A program made the translations under genes and the position numbers. 64,000 bases of DNA from Fragum whitleyi (lineage: Eukaryota; Mollusca; Bivalvia; Cardiida; Cardiidae), in assembly GCA_948146395.1 (NCBI GenBank), contig OX411551.1:63693346-63757345 (forward strand), read 5' to 3'. This document shows positions 21,895 to 32,500 of this stretch, piece after piece (the first letter of the stretch is position 1; each line of letters starts with the position of its first letter). The notes under the pieces are model-generated. The model ran no database searches. It had not been told where the DNA came from and saw only the letters and a program-made list of their open reading frames with translations.

Positions 21895-22135
21895 AGAATG
21901 TTTGTTTGAATGGGGTTTTACGCCTCTTTCAACAATCTTTCAGTTATATCATGGCAGCTGGAGCACCTAACAATGGATTCCTGGTATTATTCTCAGCAGT
22001 ACAACCATAACATCCTTTCCTAGCCTCCAGCTGCTATCCACCATAGGTCTTCAATTATCAACCCATTGGTGAGAGACATAAATTTGGAATGGGTGAGTGC
22101 CGCTGTCAGGGATCGAACACAGGATACTTATTCTT
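21895..22135 (-). mobile_element. tRNA-SINE
   Basis: Good body match: TTTGAATGGGGTTTTACGCC, ATCATGGCAGCTGGAGCACC, CATCCTTTCCTAGCCTCC, then inverted B-box GGGATCGAACACAGG. The head is cut short. Confidence 0.65.
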
Positions 22136-22397
22136 GGAGAACTGAATGATGATGAACCTTAATGTATACGTACTATAAGTGCTGTCTGAAATTAGGGACC
22201 TTAACAAAAATTCATTGTTGAAATCCTAAAACCTGATTAAAGCTGTAGTTACAAGATTTTCAAATTACAAGAATATTTGCTAGTAGAAAACTTGAAACTG
22301 CCCTTGCTGAAACTGCTATTTTTTTCCAGTATTCGTGCACGGTCAGCAAGCAATATGAAACTAGAATTGTCGCAAAGCAGACTTAAACAGTCCCCCT

Positions 22398-22418
22398 TTC
22401 CCCCCCCCCCCCCCCCCC
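22398..22418. repeat. Poly-C tract
   Basis: A run of about 18 C lies just upstream of the exact 128-bp duplication. Confidence 0.8.
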
Positions 22419-22451
22419 AACTCCCCAAGCGTTTTTCCCATAATAAAAAGT

Positions 22452-22707
22452 CATCAGCGCAAGATGTGCTTGCTACAAATATTCAGCCAAGTTTTTCTGG
22501 GGAGTTTGAATCAAATCCATTTTATTTTTAGCAGGAAATGGAATGGACAAGATTTTTCATGAAAGGGTGATAACCAAAACATCAGCGCAAGATGTGCTTG
22601 CTACAAATATTCAGCCAAGTTTTTCTGGGGAGTTTGAATCAAATCCATTTTATTTTTAGCAGGAAATGGAATGGACAAGATTTTTCATGAAAGGGTGATA
22701 ACCAAAA
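22452..22707. repeat. Exact 128-bp tandem duplication
   Basis: The segments beginning CATCAGCGCAAGATGTGC at 22452 and 22580 are identical over 128 bases as far as I can read. The lack of any substitution means a very recent event or an assembly artefact. Confidence 0.85.
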
Positions 22708-22719
22708 TTGGATATGCAC

Positions 22720-23120
22720 ATGCACTATCAAACTGAGCATGCCTGTGAAGTTATCTTAAACTATTCAAAACTAAAATTTAATATCAAATGAAGGCCCCTT
22801 TCTCCTGAACCTCAATCAATCAGAAATATTTTCCAATGACACTTGATGAATCAGGCCCATTTTCGAAAGGAACCATCCTTGTGATAGCACAATAATTCTG
22901 AGCAAGTATGAAGTCAATTGGATGAAAACTCTGGACTTTAGAGCACTAATGAGGATTTTCTTATTTAATTCTAATTAAGCTCCCTTTCCCATGGTGCATG
23001 ACAGCTCCAGCATTAACAAGCAAAAGTTTACAGATGGACAGGCAGAACGCCAGAGCCAGATGGGAAAATCAGTATCACAATAGCTCTTTTGACCTTCTGA
23101 ATCAGTAAAGCTAAAATAGG
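22720..23120 (+). mobile_element. Remnant of a GAGCTAA-type element
   Basis: Blocks such as GGACAGGCAGAACGCCAGAG, then CACAATAGCTCTTTTGACC and ending AGTAAAGCTAAAAT, follow the 3' layout of the neighbouring families (microsatellite-like acgac region, CACAATAGCTC, hairpin, AGCTAAAA). Confidence 0.4.
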
Positions 23121-23470
23121 ATATATGAAACATTGACTAAGATTTTTACCTTTTTTTCACTTTCAAACAGTATTAAAAAGTAAAAGTATAATACTTGAAC
23201 CTACCACAATTAATCAGTCAAAGTTTTATTATTGAACCAGGATAACAATAATATCAACACTGTGGATAAACTTCCTGCTTTTGAACACAAGAACCCACAC
23301 TTACAAAAGTCCTTGATCACGTTAAAGGTAACCAAATAAAGTGAACATCTATGTTACAAATAAGACTTGTCCATATTGAATGCAAAATCTTATGACTGAA
23401 TATCAAGTGAAGTGAATACCCCCACAATTCAGATTTCTTTTAAACAATTAAACAAGAATTAAAGTAAAAA

Positions 23471-25040
23471 AACAAGAGGACCATGATGGTCCTAGATCGC
23501 TCACCTGAGTCTCTTTTACCCTTCAGACATCACATCAATTAAACAGGCAGATGTCATAAAGGAGACAATTTCTACAAAAAATCAACTTTCATGAAGTTTG
23601 GGCCAAAATTGTGGCCCCTAGAGTGTAAACAAGAAAATAATCAGTGAGACTCCTTTTCCCGTGATATGGCATGGATCCTTCCAATTTTCAATACAGTTCA
23701 TCCTTTTCATCTGACAAAAATCATGACCAATTTTCATGAGGATTGGGCCCTATTTGTGGCTTCAAGAAGGTAAACAAGAAAATATCATAAAGGCCCCTTT
23801 TCCCATGATATATCATGGGTACTTCCCATTTTCAATAGGGTTCATCCTTGTGACCTGACCAACATTCACCAGTTTCATGAAGATTGGGCCATATTTGTGG
23901 CCTCTAGCGCTTAAGAAAGAAAATTATCCTTAAGGCCTCTTTTCCCATGATACGGCATGGATCCTTCCCATTTTCCATAGGGTTCCTCCTTGTAACCTAG
24001 CCATCATTCTGACCAAGTTTCATGAAGATTGGGCCATATTTGTGGCCTCTAGAGCTTAAGAAAGAAAATTTTCCTTAAGGCCCTTTTTCCCATGAAATGG
24101 CATGGATCCTTCCCATTTTCCATAGGGTTCCTCCTTGTGACCTAGCCAACATTCTGACCAAGTTTCATGAAGATTGGGCCATATTTGTGGCCTCTAGAGC
24201 TTAAGAAAGAAAATTATCCTTTAGGCCCCTTTTCCCATGATATGGCATGGATCCTTCCAATTTTCAATAGGATTCCTCCTATTGACCTTGCCAACATTCT
24301 GACCAAGTTTCATGAAGATTGGGCCATATTTGTGGCGTCTAGAGAGTAAACAAGAAAAATGTCAATAAGGCCCCTTTTTCCATGAAATGGTATGGATCCC
24401 TCCCATTCTTAATAGAGTTCATCCTTGTGACATGTCCAACATTCTGACCAAGTTTCATGAAGATTTGGCCATATTTATGGCCTCTAGAGTGTAAACAAGA
24501 AAATTTTCCTTAAGGCCCTTTTTCCCGTGATATGGCATGGATCCTTCCCATTTTCGATAGGGTTCATCCTTGTGACCTGGCCAACATTCAGACCAAGTTT
24601 CATGAAGAATGGGCCATATTTGTGGTCTCTATAGTGTAATCAAGAAAATTGGTCATAAGGTCCCTTTTCCCGTGATTTGGCATGGATCCTTCCCATTTTC
24701 GATAGGCTTCATCCTTGCGACCTGACCAACATTCTGACCAAGTTTCATGAAGATTGGAACATATTTGTGGTCTCTAGAGTGTAAACAAGAAAATTGGTCA
24801 TAAGGCCCCTTTTCCCCTGATTTGGCATGGATCCTTCTCATTTTCAATAGGGTTCATCCTTGTGACCTGGCCAATATGCTGACCAAGTTTCATGAAGATT
24901 GGATGATATTTGTGGCCTCTAGAGTGTAAACACTTAAATTGTTGACGCTGGACGACTAAAGACACACAAAGCACGACAGACGACAGACATTCAATGATCA
25001 CAAAAGCTCACCTTGAGCACGATGTGCTCAGGTGAGCTAA
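23471..25040 (+). mobile_element. Helentron/pearl-like element with ten 145-bp repeats (family A)
   Basis: The 5' end AACAAGAGGACCATGATGGTCC holds a hairpin (GGACCATGATGGTCC) and is followed by TCGCTCACCTGAG. The 3' end is TTGAGCACGATGTGCTCA then GGTGAGCTAAAAA, so CTCACCTGAG is inverted at the two ends. Between them the phrase TTTCATGAAGATTGGGCC starts at 23587, 23732, 23873, 24018, 24163, 24308, 24453, 24598, 24743 and 24888. The spacing is 145 bp in all but one interval. A GACGAC-type stretch precedes the 3' hairpin. Non-coding; known bivalve pearl elements and Helentron-associated elements share this plan. Confidence 0.75.
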
Positions 25041-25289
25041 AAAGGTGAACTAGATAACCTAAAGAAGATTCCATACTAGGTTGCACTGGTGCTTTAATTG
25101 AAAGTTATCGCCCTTGATAGTTTGGGTTGCTTTTGTGATCATGAAGCAAATGCCATTAAGTTTCAAGGAAACACCTTTAACATTTACTAAGATATAGGCA
25201 AGACTTTATAAGAATGCAAACTCCAATACCTGTATCTGCACCTACCCAAACAGTCAAATTATGGCCTATGTTTATAAATCTTTTTATTG

Positions 25290-25505
25290 CTCAACGGAGA
25301 ATTTTCACAAATTTAGAATTTAAATAAATATATGAAGATAAAAGATAATACAAAAAAGTTGTTATTTATAACAACTTATTAGTACTATATTTTATATTCA
25401 TACACTTGTACAAGTATAACAGCAGAATTTAAGCTTTAATCTGAAGTAATAATTTGAGAAAATTCTAAGTTGAGCATGAGAAAAGTTTTATAACCTCGGG
25501 CCCAA
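25290..25505. mobile_element. Unclassified repeat (family R), copy 1
   Basis: GAGAATTTTCACAAATTTAGAATT ... GAGAAAAGTTTTATAACCTCGGGCCC is matched in order by 41615-41835. Confidence 0.5.
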
Positions 25506-25984
25506 GGCAATGACCCCCTAATTTCCACAATGTTTCTTAAATGAAAGTTTTCAACTTGTTTGTATGCTGTTATTACATCTGCAATGTTATTCAATATTTA
25601 CTTTAATAAAGAAAATATTATTTTCTCGCTATATTCTCCGTAGATCTTTTCAATACACAAGAAGCAAGAATAGACACTATAAAATCCTGATTCCCACCAA
25701 ACTAAGCTATAACTGATCATTACAGAAGATACTGACCATTAACCAGTCCTGGATAGGTATAAATAAATAGTTTACAAATCCATTGATACACACCCACTAA
25801 ATAATAAACATACAAAACCGACCAGACAGAAAATCTAAACAATGCCGTTATGTGTAAATCGTCGATATTACCGATTTTGGGTTTTTTCACAGGTTTCAAT
25901 GACGGAGACACAATTGGCACTGAATGGTTCATTGATTTTTCATATTCAAAACCATAACATTTAGGGGGCGTCTGCCAAGATTCT

Positions 25985-26425
25985 AAACAATTGCAATGCT
26001 AAACCCATGATATTCCTGCATTCACAGGAGGGATAGACATTAAAGGTCAGCCTGATCTTGGTCTTTAGGAGCCGCGGTCATAGCGCAGTTGGTAGAGCGT
26101 CAGACTGTCTATCTAGAGTTCGCGGGTTCGATCCCCGACGGCGGCACTCATTCTTTCCGACTATTTGTCTCTCACCAATGGGTTGATAATCGTAGACCTA
26201 TGTGAGATAGCGGCTGGAGGCTAGGAAAGAATGTGGTGGTTGCACTGGTGATAGAAATACCAGGAATCCATTGTTAGGTGCTCCAGCCGCGATATAACCC
26301 AAATAATGTTAAAAGCGGCGTTAAACTCCATTCAATCAATCAATCTGATCTTGCTCTTTACCACTTGATTTTCCTTTCAGAAAAGATTAAAAATTGTATT
26401 TTTAAAATTCAATTGTGCTTTCAGC
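25985..26425. mobile_element. Family F MITE interrupted by a SINE
   Basis: AATGCTAAACCCATGATATTCCTGC and GGTCAGCCTGATCTTGGTC continue, after the SINE at 26068-26344, as CTGATCTTGCTCTTTACCACTTG. This is the normal order of the family F interior. Confidence 0.65.
26068..26344 (+). mobile_element. tRNA-SINE, full length with 16-bp target duplication
   Basis: The tRNA-like head GCCGCGGTCATAGCGCAGTTGG (A-box) and GGGTTCGATCCCC (B-box) is followed by a body of about 190 bp and a (ATCA)n tail. The flanks CTGATCTTGGTCTTTA (26052-26067) and CTGATCTTGCTCTTTA (26345-26360) are a 15/16-identical target site duplication, so insertion was LINE-mediated into a family F MITE. The head could be read with anticodon GTC (Asp), but its anticodon stem is poor. 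It resembles molluscan SINEs such as RUDI; that name is from memory and unverified. Confidence 0.8.
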
Positions 26426-26434
26426 ACTATTACT

Positions 26435-26640
26435 TTGTGTGTGGTGTCAGTGGTCTAGAGGTAGAGCTTCGGCCTCTTGATCCAAAGGTCCTGAGTTCAA
26501 TTCCTGGGAGTGGCTATTTATCTTAGCTCTTTCATTAGCCCACACTTTCGTCGTCAGTACTGGTAAATTTTCCAGGAAGCAGAATCCAGAGGGATTAATC
26601 TAAGTTGTAAGAACTTCTTTCCCAATTGATGTAAAATAAA
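26435..26640 (+). mobile_element. tRNA-headed SINE (second type)
   Basis: GTGTCAGTGGTCTAGAGGTAGAGC then GGTCCTGAGTTCAATTCC, followed by a body containing CATTAGCCCACACTTTCG. Same head as the minus-strand copy near 9180. Confidence 0.5.
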
Positions 26641-26682
26641 TAGGTTTAAACCTTAGTACTTTGACTTAAATGCAGTATATGC

Positions 26683-26722
26683 TCAATGAACCTGTCAATT
26701 ATGTAAATTGACAGGTTCATTG
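26683..26722. repeat. Perfect 18-bp stem, 4-base loop
   Basis: TCAATGAACCTGTCAATT, loop ATGT, AATTGACAGGTTCATTGA. Confidence 0.85.
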
Positions 26723-26750
26723 ATCATGTACAGGCAATAATGAAAATTGA

Positions 26751-27004
26751 TAAATGTGACTTGTCACGCCAAAAAGGGGCCATCTGGGAATCTGTTAAAT
26801 AAATATTTTAGGTCAACCGTATGTTGCATTAAAAAAATTCTTTCATAGGAGGGTTGAATGATCATTCTAGATTCAGAAAATGGTCCGCATGCGAAAAATT
26901 TCGCCCTAGTCAGTCTACCCAGTTCGCACAGTCTGACTAGGGTGATGGCACTTAACACACTACCCAGATGCTCCCTTTTCGCATGATGGGTCACAAATAT
27001 ATGT
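26751..27004. mobile_element. TIR MITE (family I)
   Basis: AAATGTGACTTGTCACGCCAAA and inverted ATTTGTGACCCATCATGCGAAA. It also has an internal hairpin CCTAGTCAGTCTA/CAGTCTGACTAGGG not seen in the copy at 1776-2004. Confidence 0.65.
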
Positions 27005-27371
27005 AGATGCAATATAATTGTCAATAATAAAGATTGTGTAATTATAATTCATAGAAGAATTAATGATTTGATAAAAAGGGAATACCAAATGGAGAATCAA
27101 ATTAAAGATATAACACTTAACACCAAAATGAATTTGACATATTCTGGAAACTTTTCAAGAACTTCGTCAATTCAATGAAAACACCACAATCAATTATGGG
27201 AGAGAAAACCCAGCTTCCCAAATATTTTTCGGTATTCAGCAAAAATAGGGAAGTTTGACATGCTCTCATTTGTTATCAGCGACAGAATCTAGATGATCAA
27301 TGAGATATTCATACCAAATTGAATCAGCTCAATAATGCAAAAAACTTGCCATGGGACACCCCTAGCTCAAT

Positions 27372-27568
27372 ATACAGTAATAAAGATAGAGTGGGTATTT
27401 TGGATTTCAAATTCAAATATTCCACTTATCCTTGCTTAAGCCCTATGAGGTGGGTACTCATTGGAATCGTCTCACCAAGACGATTCAAATGAGTACCCAC
27501 AACATAGGGTTTCAATGAGAATGAAAGATTTGAGACTGGAGTTACCCCCTCTTATCTGTGCCTCTGAA
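27372..27568. mobile_element. Hairpin MITE (family H)
   Basis: GGTGGGTACTCATTGGAATCG pairs with CGATTCAAATGAGTACCCAC. Right TIR CTTATCTGTGCCTCTG. Best-preserved hairpin of the family. Confidence 0.75.
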
Positions 27569-27633
27569 TTATATCAAGGAGAGGAGAATACTGGTTCAAA
27601 CCAATTCATTTTAGTTCCATTGTGACAAAAAAA

Positions 27634-29160
27634 TAAGCTTTAGAGAGCGTTTACACTGTATGTTTAAGCAGATGTGAAAAAGCACATGTGTAAAAGTGTA
27701 TCTGTCTTTTTGCGTTTACACTGTATGCTTTAACATATCTGCTTCAGTTGACCTCGGTCATGACTGTCAGTCATTTTCAAGATCAAATCGTGTATTGTAT
27801 TACTGGAATGATGAGGGAATATTCTAACTGAAACCAAATGTAAATTTGAATAATTTTATTTTATTTGTGTCTTTCAATATTCGTATGTTCTGATTGGCTT
27901 AAAATTTGTTTCATTGTGCAATGAAAGCAATTTTGAGTATGCATCAATTTTGTAAGCTTCTGCGTAAAGTAGTTCCATTAAAAATAAATATCATTATTGA
28001 CTAATCTTAACGATTGTTGCTTCACGATATAAAGATATGAGAGAATATTTCTTAATTTCATGGAGGTATGAAACAAAAAAATCTATCACACTCATACACG
28101 AGTATCACACCTCCATGAAATCAACAAATAGTCTCTTCATCACTTGAATGATAATAAAGACATTGAAACATAGCTCAAATAATTTATTTGAATCCTTTCC
28201 TCCAGCTTAAGTTGTCTTAAACCTGGAAAATGGTCACAGAATTTTCTGTTACTGTATTTAATCATTTTTCTGTATTTAATCATTTGATCTCTTTTCTGAA
28301 CATTTGTTTCACAAAATATTTTATTTCTAATTTATTTCGAGACTTTAAGTAACAATAAAAACGAATTACTCTTCACAATTTTATACTTAATATGTTTAAC
28401 CAACACATTTTCGTCACATCGCTGAGCTCTTGTCTCTCCATTGAGAGGAGCCAGGAAAAATTCGATTCCCGAAAATGCCATTGGTCTAGCTTCATTCTCT
28501 TACTTATCCGCAACATTTAGTGCCGGTATATGAGGATTTTACAGAACTTGATCTTGGATTGATATTAATCATATAAATTGTATAGGCATAAACAAACTAA
28601 TTAAAAGGTAAAATTATTTCATAGGTGATTAGTCTATACAATTTAGTATAGTAGAAAGACAATTCTTAATTAAGTTGCGCCACCAATATTCCTGACATAT
28701 AGACTGACTATGGTCAATATGTTCTGCAATTTCCTGATAGGTTATTAATTTCCAATGGGTATTTAAACATTTTTTTTTCAGTTTTATTATTATAATTATT
28801 TTTCACTATACTAAGTACCACTGGAAGAACTTATCTATTATATGGTAATAGGTTAAATTTTCTCCCTGGTCATTGATGGAATTATTAATAATATTTCACA
28901 AAATGTGAGTATTTGACAGCCTTTCCGAGAGAGCTGACCAGTAATTGTTTATCTTATCAGCTTATCAGCAGGTCATCAGAGGTATCAATGGTCATTTCGG
29001 TATTGAAAAGCAGACGGAAATAGAACATGTTTTTTCCGTATGTTTTGCAGATCTGTTAACAGAACGCTCATTATCTGGGGGTTTACACTGCATGTTTTAA
29101 CATGTAGGAAAAAGCAGATGTGAAAAAACATACAGTCTAAACCCCCTCTTAGAGTGGCTC
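27634..29160. mobile_element. 1.5-kb element with ~45-bp TIRs (family S)
   Basis: The left end CTTTAGAGAGCGTTTACACTG, then TATGTTTAAGCAGATGTG, is matched inverted at the right end by CTCTAAGAGGGGGTTTAGAC, then TGTATGTTTTTTCACATC. A second direct copy of GTTTACACTGTATG is at 27713 and of GTTTACACTGCATG at 29081, giving repeated subterminal motifs. No transposase ORF is present; non-autonomous DNA element. Confidence 0.55.
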
Positions 29161-29269
29161 TAGAACACTGAAACTCAATGTTTTCACATCCCTGAGAGGG
29201 AGGTAGTGGTAAAAACCAAATTTTATTGCTGGGTTGACAGGGCTTGTTGTTGAAATTAATGTTTTACCC

Positions 29270-29355
29270 AAAACACACTTGGCCATGGTTAGGCTCAAAC
29301 CACGGACCTTCAGGTCATGAGTGATCAGTGCCCAATACCATTTGGCACAACTAAA
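29270..29355 (-). mobile_element. tRNA-like SINE head fragment
   Basis: Inverted B-box GGCTCAAACCACGGACC and inverted A-box-like ATACCATTTGGCACAAC are spaced as in a tRNA-derived head. Confidence 0.35.
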
Positions 29356-29666
29356 GGGAATGCTTCATTATTCTGAAAAACTTGTATTTCTTCTCATTCT
29401 GTTTATATTATATTTCTGCTGTACCAAAAGCATAATGAGAGACCAAATAGACTAAGATCATCCAGTACAGACATGCAGTCTGATTTTAGGCTGCTCTTCC
29501 TGCTGTCTTCTAAATAATTGTGGAAAAAACTTGAGCTACACTAGAACTTAAACTGGTCCCAAAACTTATCAATTTATAAGAAACAAAATTTAAATCAAAC
29601 AGGTTGAGTTTACATTTTTAGATCTCATTTAAATTGTCCTGGTGTATCTGTAGAAAAAGAGTCTAT

Positions 29667-29822
29667 TTTAGATGGCTACAGATTGAGGGGTAAACCCTAT
29701 GTTGTTGGTACTAATTGGAATTGTGTTATACAGTTTATTCAAATGAGCACCCAAAACATAGGGTGCCCTTATGAAAATATAGAGTAGACAGTCTTTAACC
29801 CCTCTTATCTGTATATCTGTGA
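29667..29822. mobile_element. Hairpin MITE (family H)
   Basis: TIR GATGGCTACAGATTGAGGGG versus inverted CAGATATACAGATAAGAGGGG. The centre ACCCTATGTTGTTGGTAC pairs with the inverse of GCACCCAAAACATAGGGT. Confidence 0.7.
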
Positions 29823-30056
29823 ATTGGCCTAAAGCTCTTTTGACAGTCAATTAACTACTAATTAATTTTTGGATCAAATAATTAACAGTAAAATATACAT
29901 AAAAATCTTACTTGCCCTAGTATACAGGTATTCCTTTCAAAACTATTGTGGATGAAATTACAAGTTTTACAGCCTCTAGCCCATAAAATTTTATATACAA
30001 TAAAACTGGGTAGACAACATTGACTTTGAAATCATACTAAACTTTCTATCCCTGGC

Positions 30057-30221
30057 TTAAGGTAGTGGACCTGTGATAGTTTCCAAACATTTTGGAAGTT
30101 ATGAACTTAAACAGAGTTAACCGAGGTTTCCTTATGATTTTCATTAGGAAATCTCCGTTAACATTGTGAAAGAATATGTGGTCCAAAATGTTGCGGAACT
30201 ATCATGGGTCCACTACCTTAA
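30057..30221. mobile_element. TTAA-flanked hairpin MITE (family D)
   Basis: TTAAGGTAGTGGACCTGTGA ... GGGTCCACTACCTTAA with central hairpin GAGGTTTCCTTATGA/TCATTAGGAAATCTC. Confidence 0.75.
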
Positions 30222-30252
30222 ATGGTCATTTGCTGCTATGAATTGTCACTTT

Positions 30253-30665
30253 TTACTCTTGACAAGCTGAACCTATTTAGGGCTTGAAAATTCCACTTGT
30301 CCACTCATCCTGCATGATTTTTTCCTTCTTTGTCTATATAAGCAGGATAAGTGCCATTTTACAAATTTCAAATGCAAAACTGGTGCAATACCATATTATC
30401 TTATTGTGCAAATTTTAAGAATCTTCAAGCCCTGAACCTGGAATAGTCCTGCTTTGACAAGAGGTATAGATAAAGATCAGTCTGCACATAAGTGCAGTGT
30501 GATCTTAGTCTATACCACCTGACTTTCCTTTTAAAACAAGAAAGTTGAAAAATTTCATTTCCAAATAAATCAAATTCTGACTCAAAATAAGTGCATCCAG
30601 TATTTTCAGTGCCTTGTTTTTAAAGTATTTTCGACAAGGTTTATATTCAGCATGACAAGGGTTAA
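30253..30665. mobile_element. Family F MITE containing a nested hAT MITE
   Basis: The left end TTTACTCTTGACAAGCTGAACC is separated from the interior GGAATAGTCCTGC by a 157-bp insertion (30278-30434). The right end is TTCAGCATGACAAGGGTTAA. Confidence 0.7.
30278..30434. mobile_element. hAT-like MITE
   Basis: TAGGGCTTGAAAATTCCAC and inverted CAGGGCTTGAAGATTC. Flanks AACCTATT and AACCTGGA are a probable decayed 8-bp duplication. Related sequence starts at 43799. Confidence 0.7.
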
Positions 30666-30726
30666 GGTAAAATGTTACACGGACAGTTGAGGTTGAAATG
30701 TTTGGTCAGACAGATGGCCATATTAT

Positions 30727-30943
30727 CAGGGATCATTTTGGGCTGAGATATTGAGAGATTGTCTTACTTTACTAACAGAAATCTCATTGAAACTGGCGCT
30801 AAATGAGAGAAAAATCTCAAAGAAATGTGTAATTTATTGAAAAGGATTTGGTAAAATTTCTCGCTAAAAATTCTTAAGTTGTCATAAGAATAGGCTAAAT
30901 GAGATATTTTTGTATATGATATTCTGTACCAGAATTATCCCTG
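30727..30943. mobile_element. hAT-like MITE
   Basis: CAGGGATCATTTTGGGCTGAG and inverted CAGGGATAATTCTGG. Internal blocks TGAGAGAAAAATCTCA and GCTAAATGAGATATTTTTG recall the nested element at 12233-12445. Confidence 0.65.
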
Positions 30944-31180
30944 CATAATTGTGTGAAGATTTACCAATGTTTACAATATATCCCAATTTACATTTATTTG
31001 TATATACTCATCCTCTCTCACACACAGGGCTAATCCGGGTGAGTGACCTTAATGTAAAAAGGTGAGATATACCTGGGGATGAATTTTATTGAAAACATAA
31101 ATCAGGATTTATCAGAATAGGGTCAAATCTATAAATATTTATACTGATAATAGATTTAAAATGAAGAAAAAAAAGAAGTA

Positions 31181-31517
31181 CAGTTGACATTGCTCGAGCG
31201 ACCACGTGTATTAAGCAACCAATTTTATAAAGCGACCACCATAAAAAGTCCCTCACCCTAAGCAAGATCTCTGAAAAAGAGGACATTCTTAACGAAAAAT
31301 TGGTTATTATAGAATCTTATGTTGTTGGAGCCCATAAGAATCGTCTAATCGTCTAGGTTCGAACATCATAGATTTCATTATGACTTGACTGACAATCATT
31401 AAATGCTTTCAAAATGAACTGTCACATTTATCATGATATTTTGTATTAAGCGACCATTCCCATAAGCAACCGCATTTTGGTGGTCCCCTTAGCGGTCGCT
31501 TAATACAAGTTTTACTG
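31181..31517 (+). mobile_element. TA-flanked MITE with GCGACCAC motifs (family T), copy 1
   Basis: The element is flanked by TA on both sides. The left end is CAGTTGACATTGCTCGAGCG and the right end, inverted, CAGTAAAACTTGTATTAAGC. AAGCGACCACC-like motifs occur near both ends. The middle carries the family H-type segment CTTATGTTGTTGGAGCCCAT. Other copies: 33764-34050 (inverted) and 61320-61667. Confidence 0.75.
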
Positions 31518-31563
31518 TAATTGTTTTAATTTTCCATTACAGTCACAAACAACCTTTCTAATC

Positions 31564-31972
31564 AGCAGCGACAGATAAAAGAGCAGTCTGAAATCCTTAT
31601 TTCTCATTAAAACCCTATATTGTGTGTACTTATTTGAATTGTGTCGATGAGATAATTCAAATAAGTACCCATTATGTAGGATTTGAACAAGTATTGTTAA
31701 ATTTATTTAACCCTTTCCTGTTTTACAAAATTTTAGACCTGTTCATATTCAAAGGTTTTGCAGACGAAAATTAAAAGTGGATTTAATTTGAAAATTAACC
31801 ATTCCGTAGGGTAGAAAATAGTGTGGAAAAAGAAGAAATTGCTTATCAGAAGCAATTTCTTCTTTTTCACAATGTTTTCACAATCATATAAATCACAGGC
31901 ATGTAAAAAGCAGGGATTAAACAGCAAAGGGTTATATTGATATCTAGAATACCCCCTCTGTCTATAGCTCTG
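31564..31972. mobile_element. Expanded hairpin MITE (family H)
   Basis: Hairpin ACCCTATATTGTGTGTAC / GTACCCATTATGTAGG at the left and CCCCCTCTGTCTATAGCTCTG at the right are family H. About 200 bp between them include a second foldback (31821-31872, AAAAAGAAGAAATTGCTT / AAGCAATTTCTTCTTTTT), likely an insertion. Confidence 0.55.
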
Positions 31973-32417
31973 ATTGACAGATGACCTTGCTCTTGGTTGT
32001 ACCACATGCTATATGCGTTCGAAATATTATAAGAGCATGCATAATATGACGATCGATATTTTTTAAGAATTTTGTGTCTCTTAGCATGTGCACATGAATT
32101 TTTGAAGATTTAATTTATTAGCCTAGTTTTTCATTCCAATTTAAGTGACCTAATTCAGCACTATGTATTTAAGTCATCTAGAATGGCCATTTTAAAGTTA
32201 TCCATTACAGTGGCTGGAAAAAAAGCTAATTTTTTGTTGGGAAATGCATTCAGTGAAAGTTTAAAAGGAATTTCAATAAACACATTTGCAAACAAATTTA
32301 GAAATATGTTAGACATCTTATATTTGTTTTCTTATATAATTTATCATGAATATGAATTTCATCTTGAAAGACGAGTTAAACAAATTTTGTCTTGATGAAG
32401 CCAAAATGAAAATACAG

Positions 32418-32500
32418 GTAAGTGCACAACTGTTGTAAGAGCCTCTTTATTTTTTGGCACTTTCTATAATCTTGCAACAACTGCTACACTTTAAATGGAC
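32418..32500. mobile_element. Divergent hairpin MITE (family G)
   Basis: GTGCACAACTGTTGTAAGAGCC ... GGCACTTTCTATAATCTTGC keeps only part of the palindrome. Confidence 0.4.

Noticed and set aside
24167..25001. Overlapping ORFs with recurring 'HDMAWILPIFNR'-like or 'GPYDQFSCLHSRDHK'-like peptides
   Set aside because: Read-through of the 145-bp tandem units.
26070..26145. Possible functional tRNA gene (A- and B-box, near-complete acceptor pairing, readable anticodon GTC)
   Set aside because: It is the head of a SINE with a 190-bp body, tail and 16-bp target duplication; the anticodon stem pairs poorly and the same head recurs in other SINE copies.
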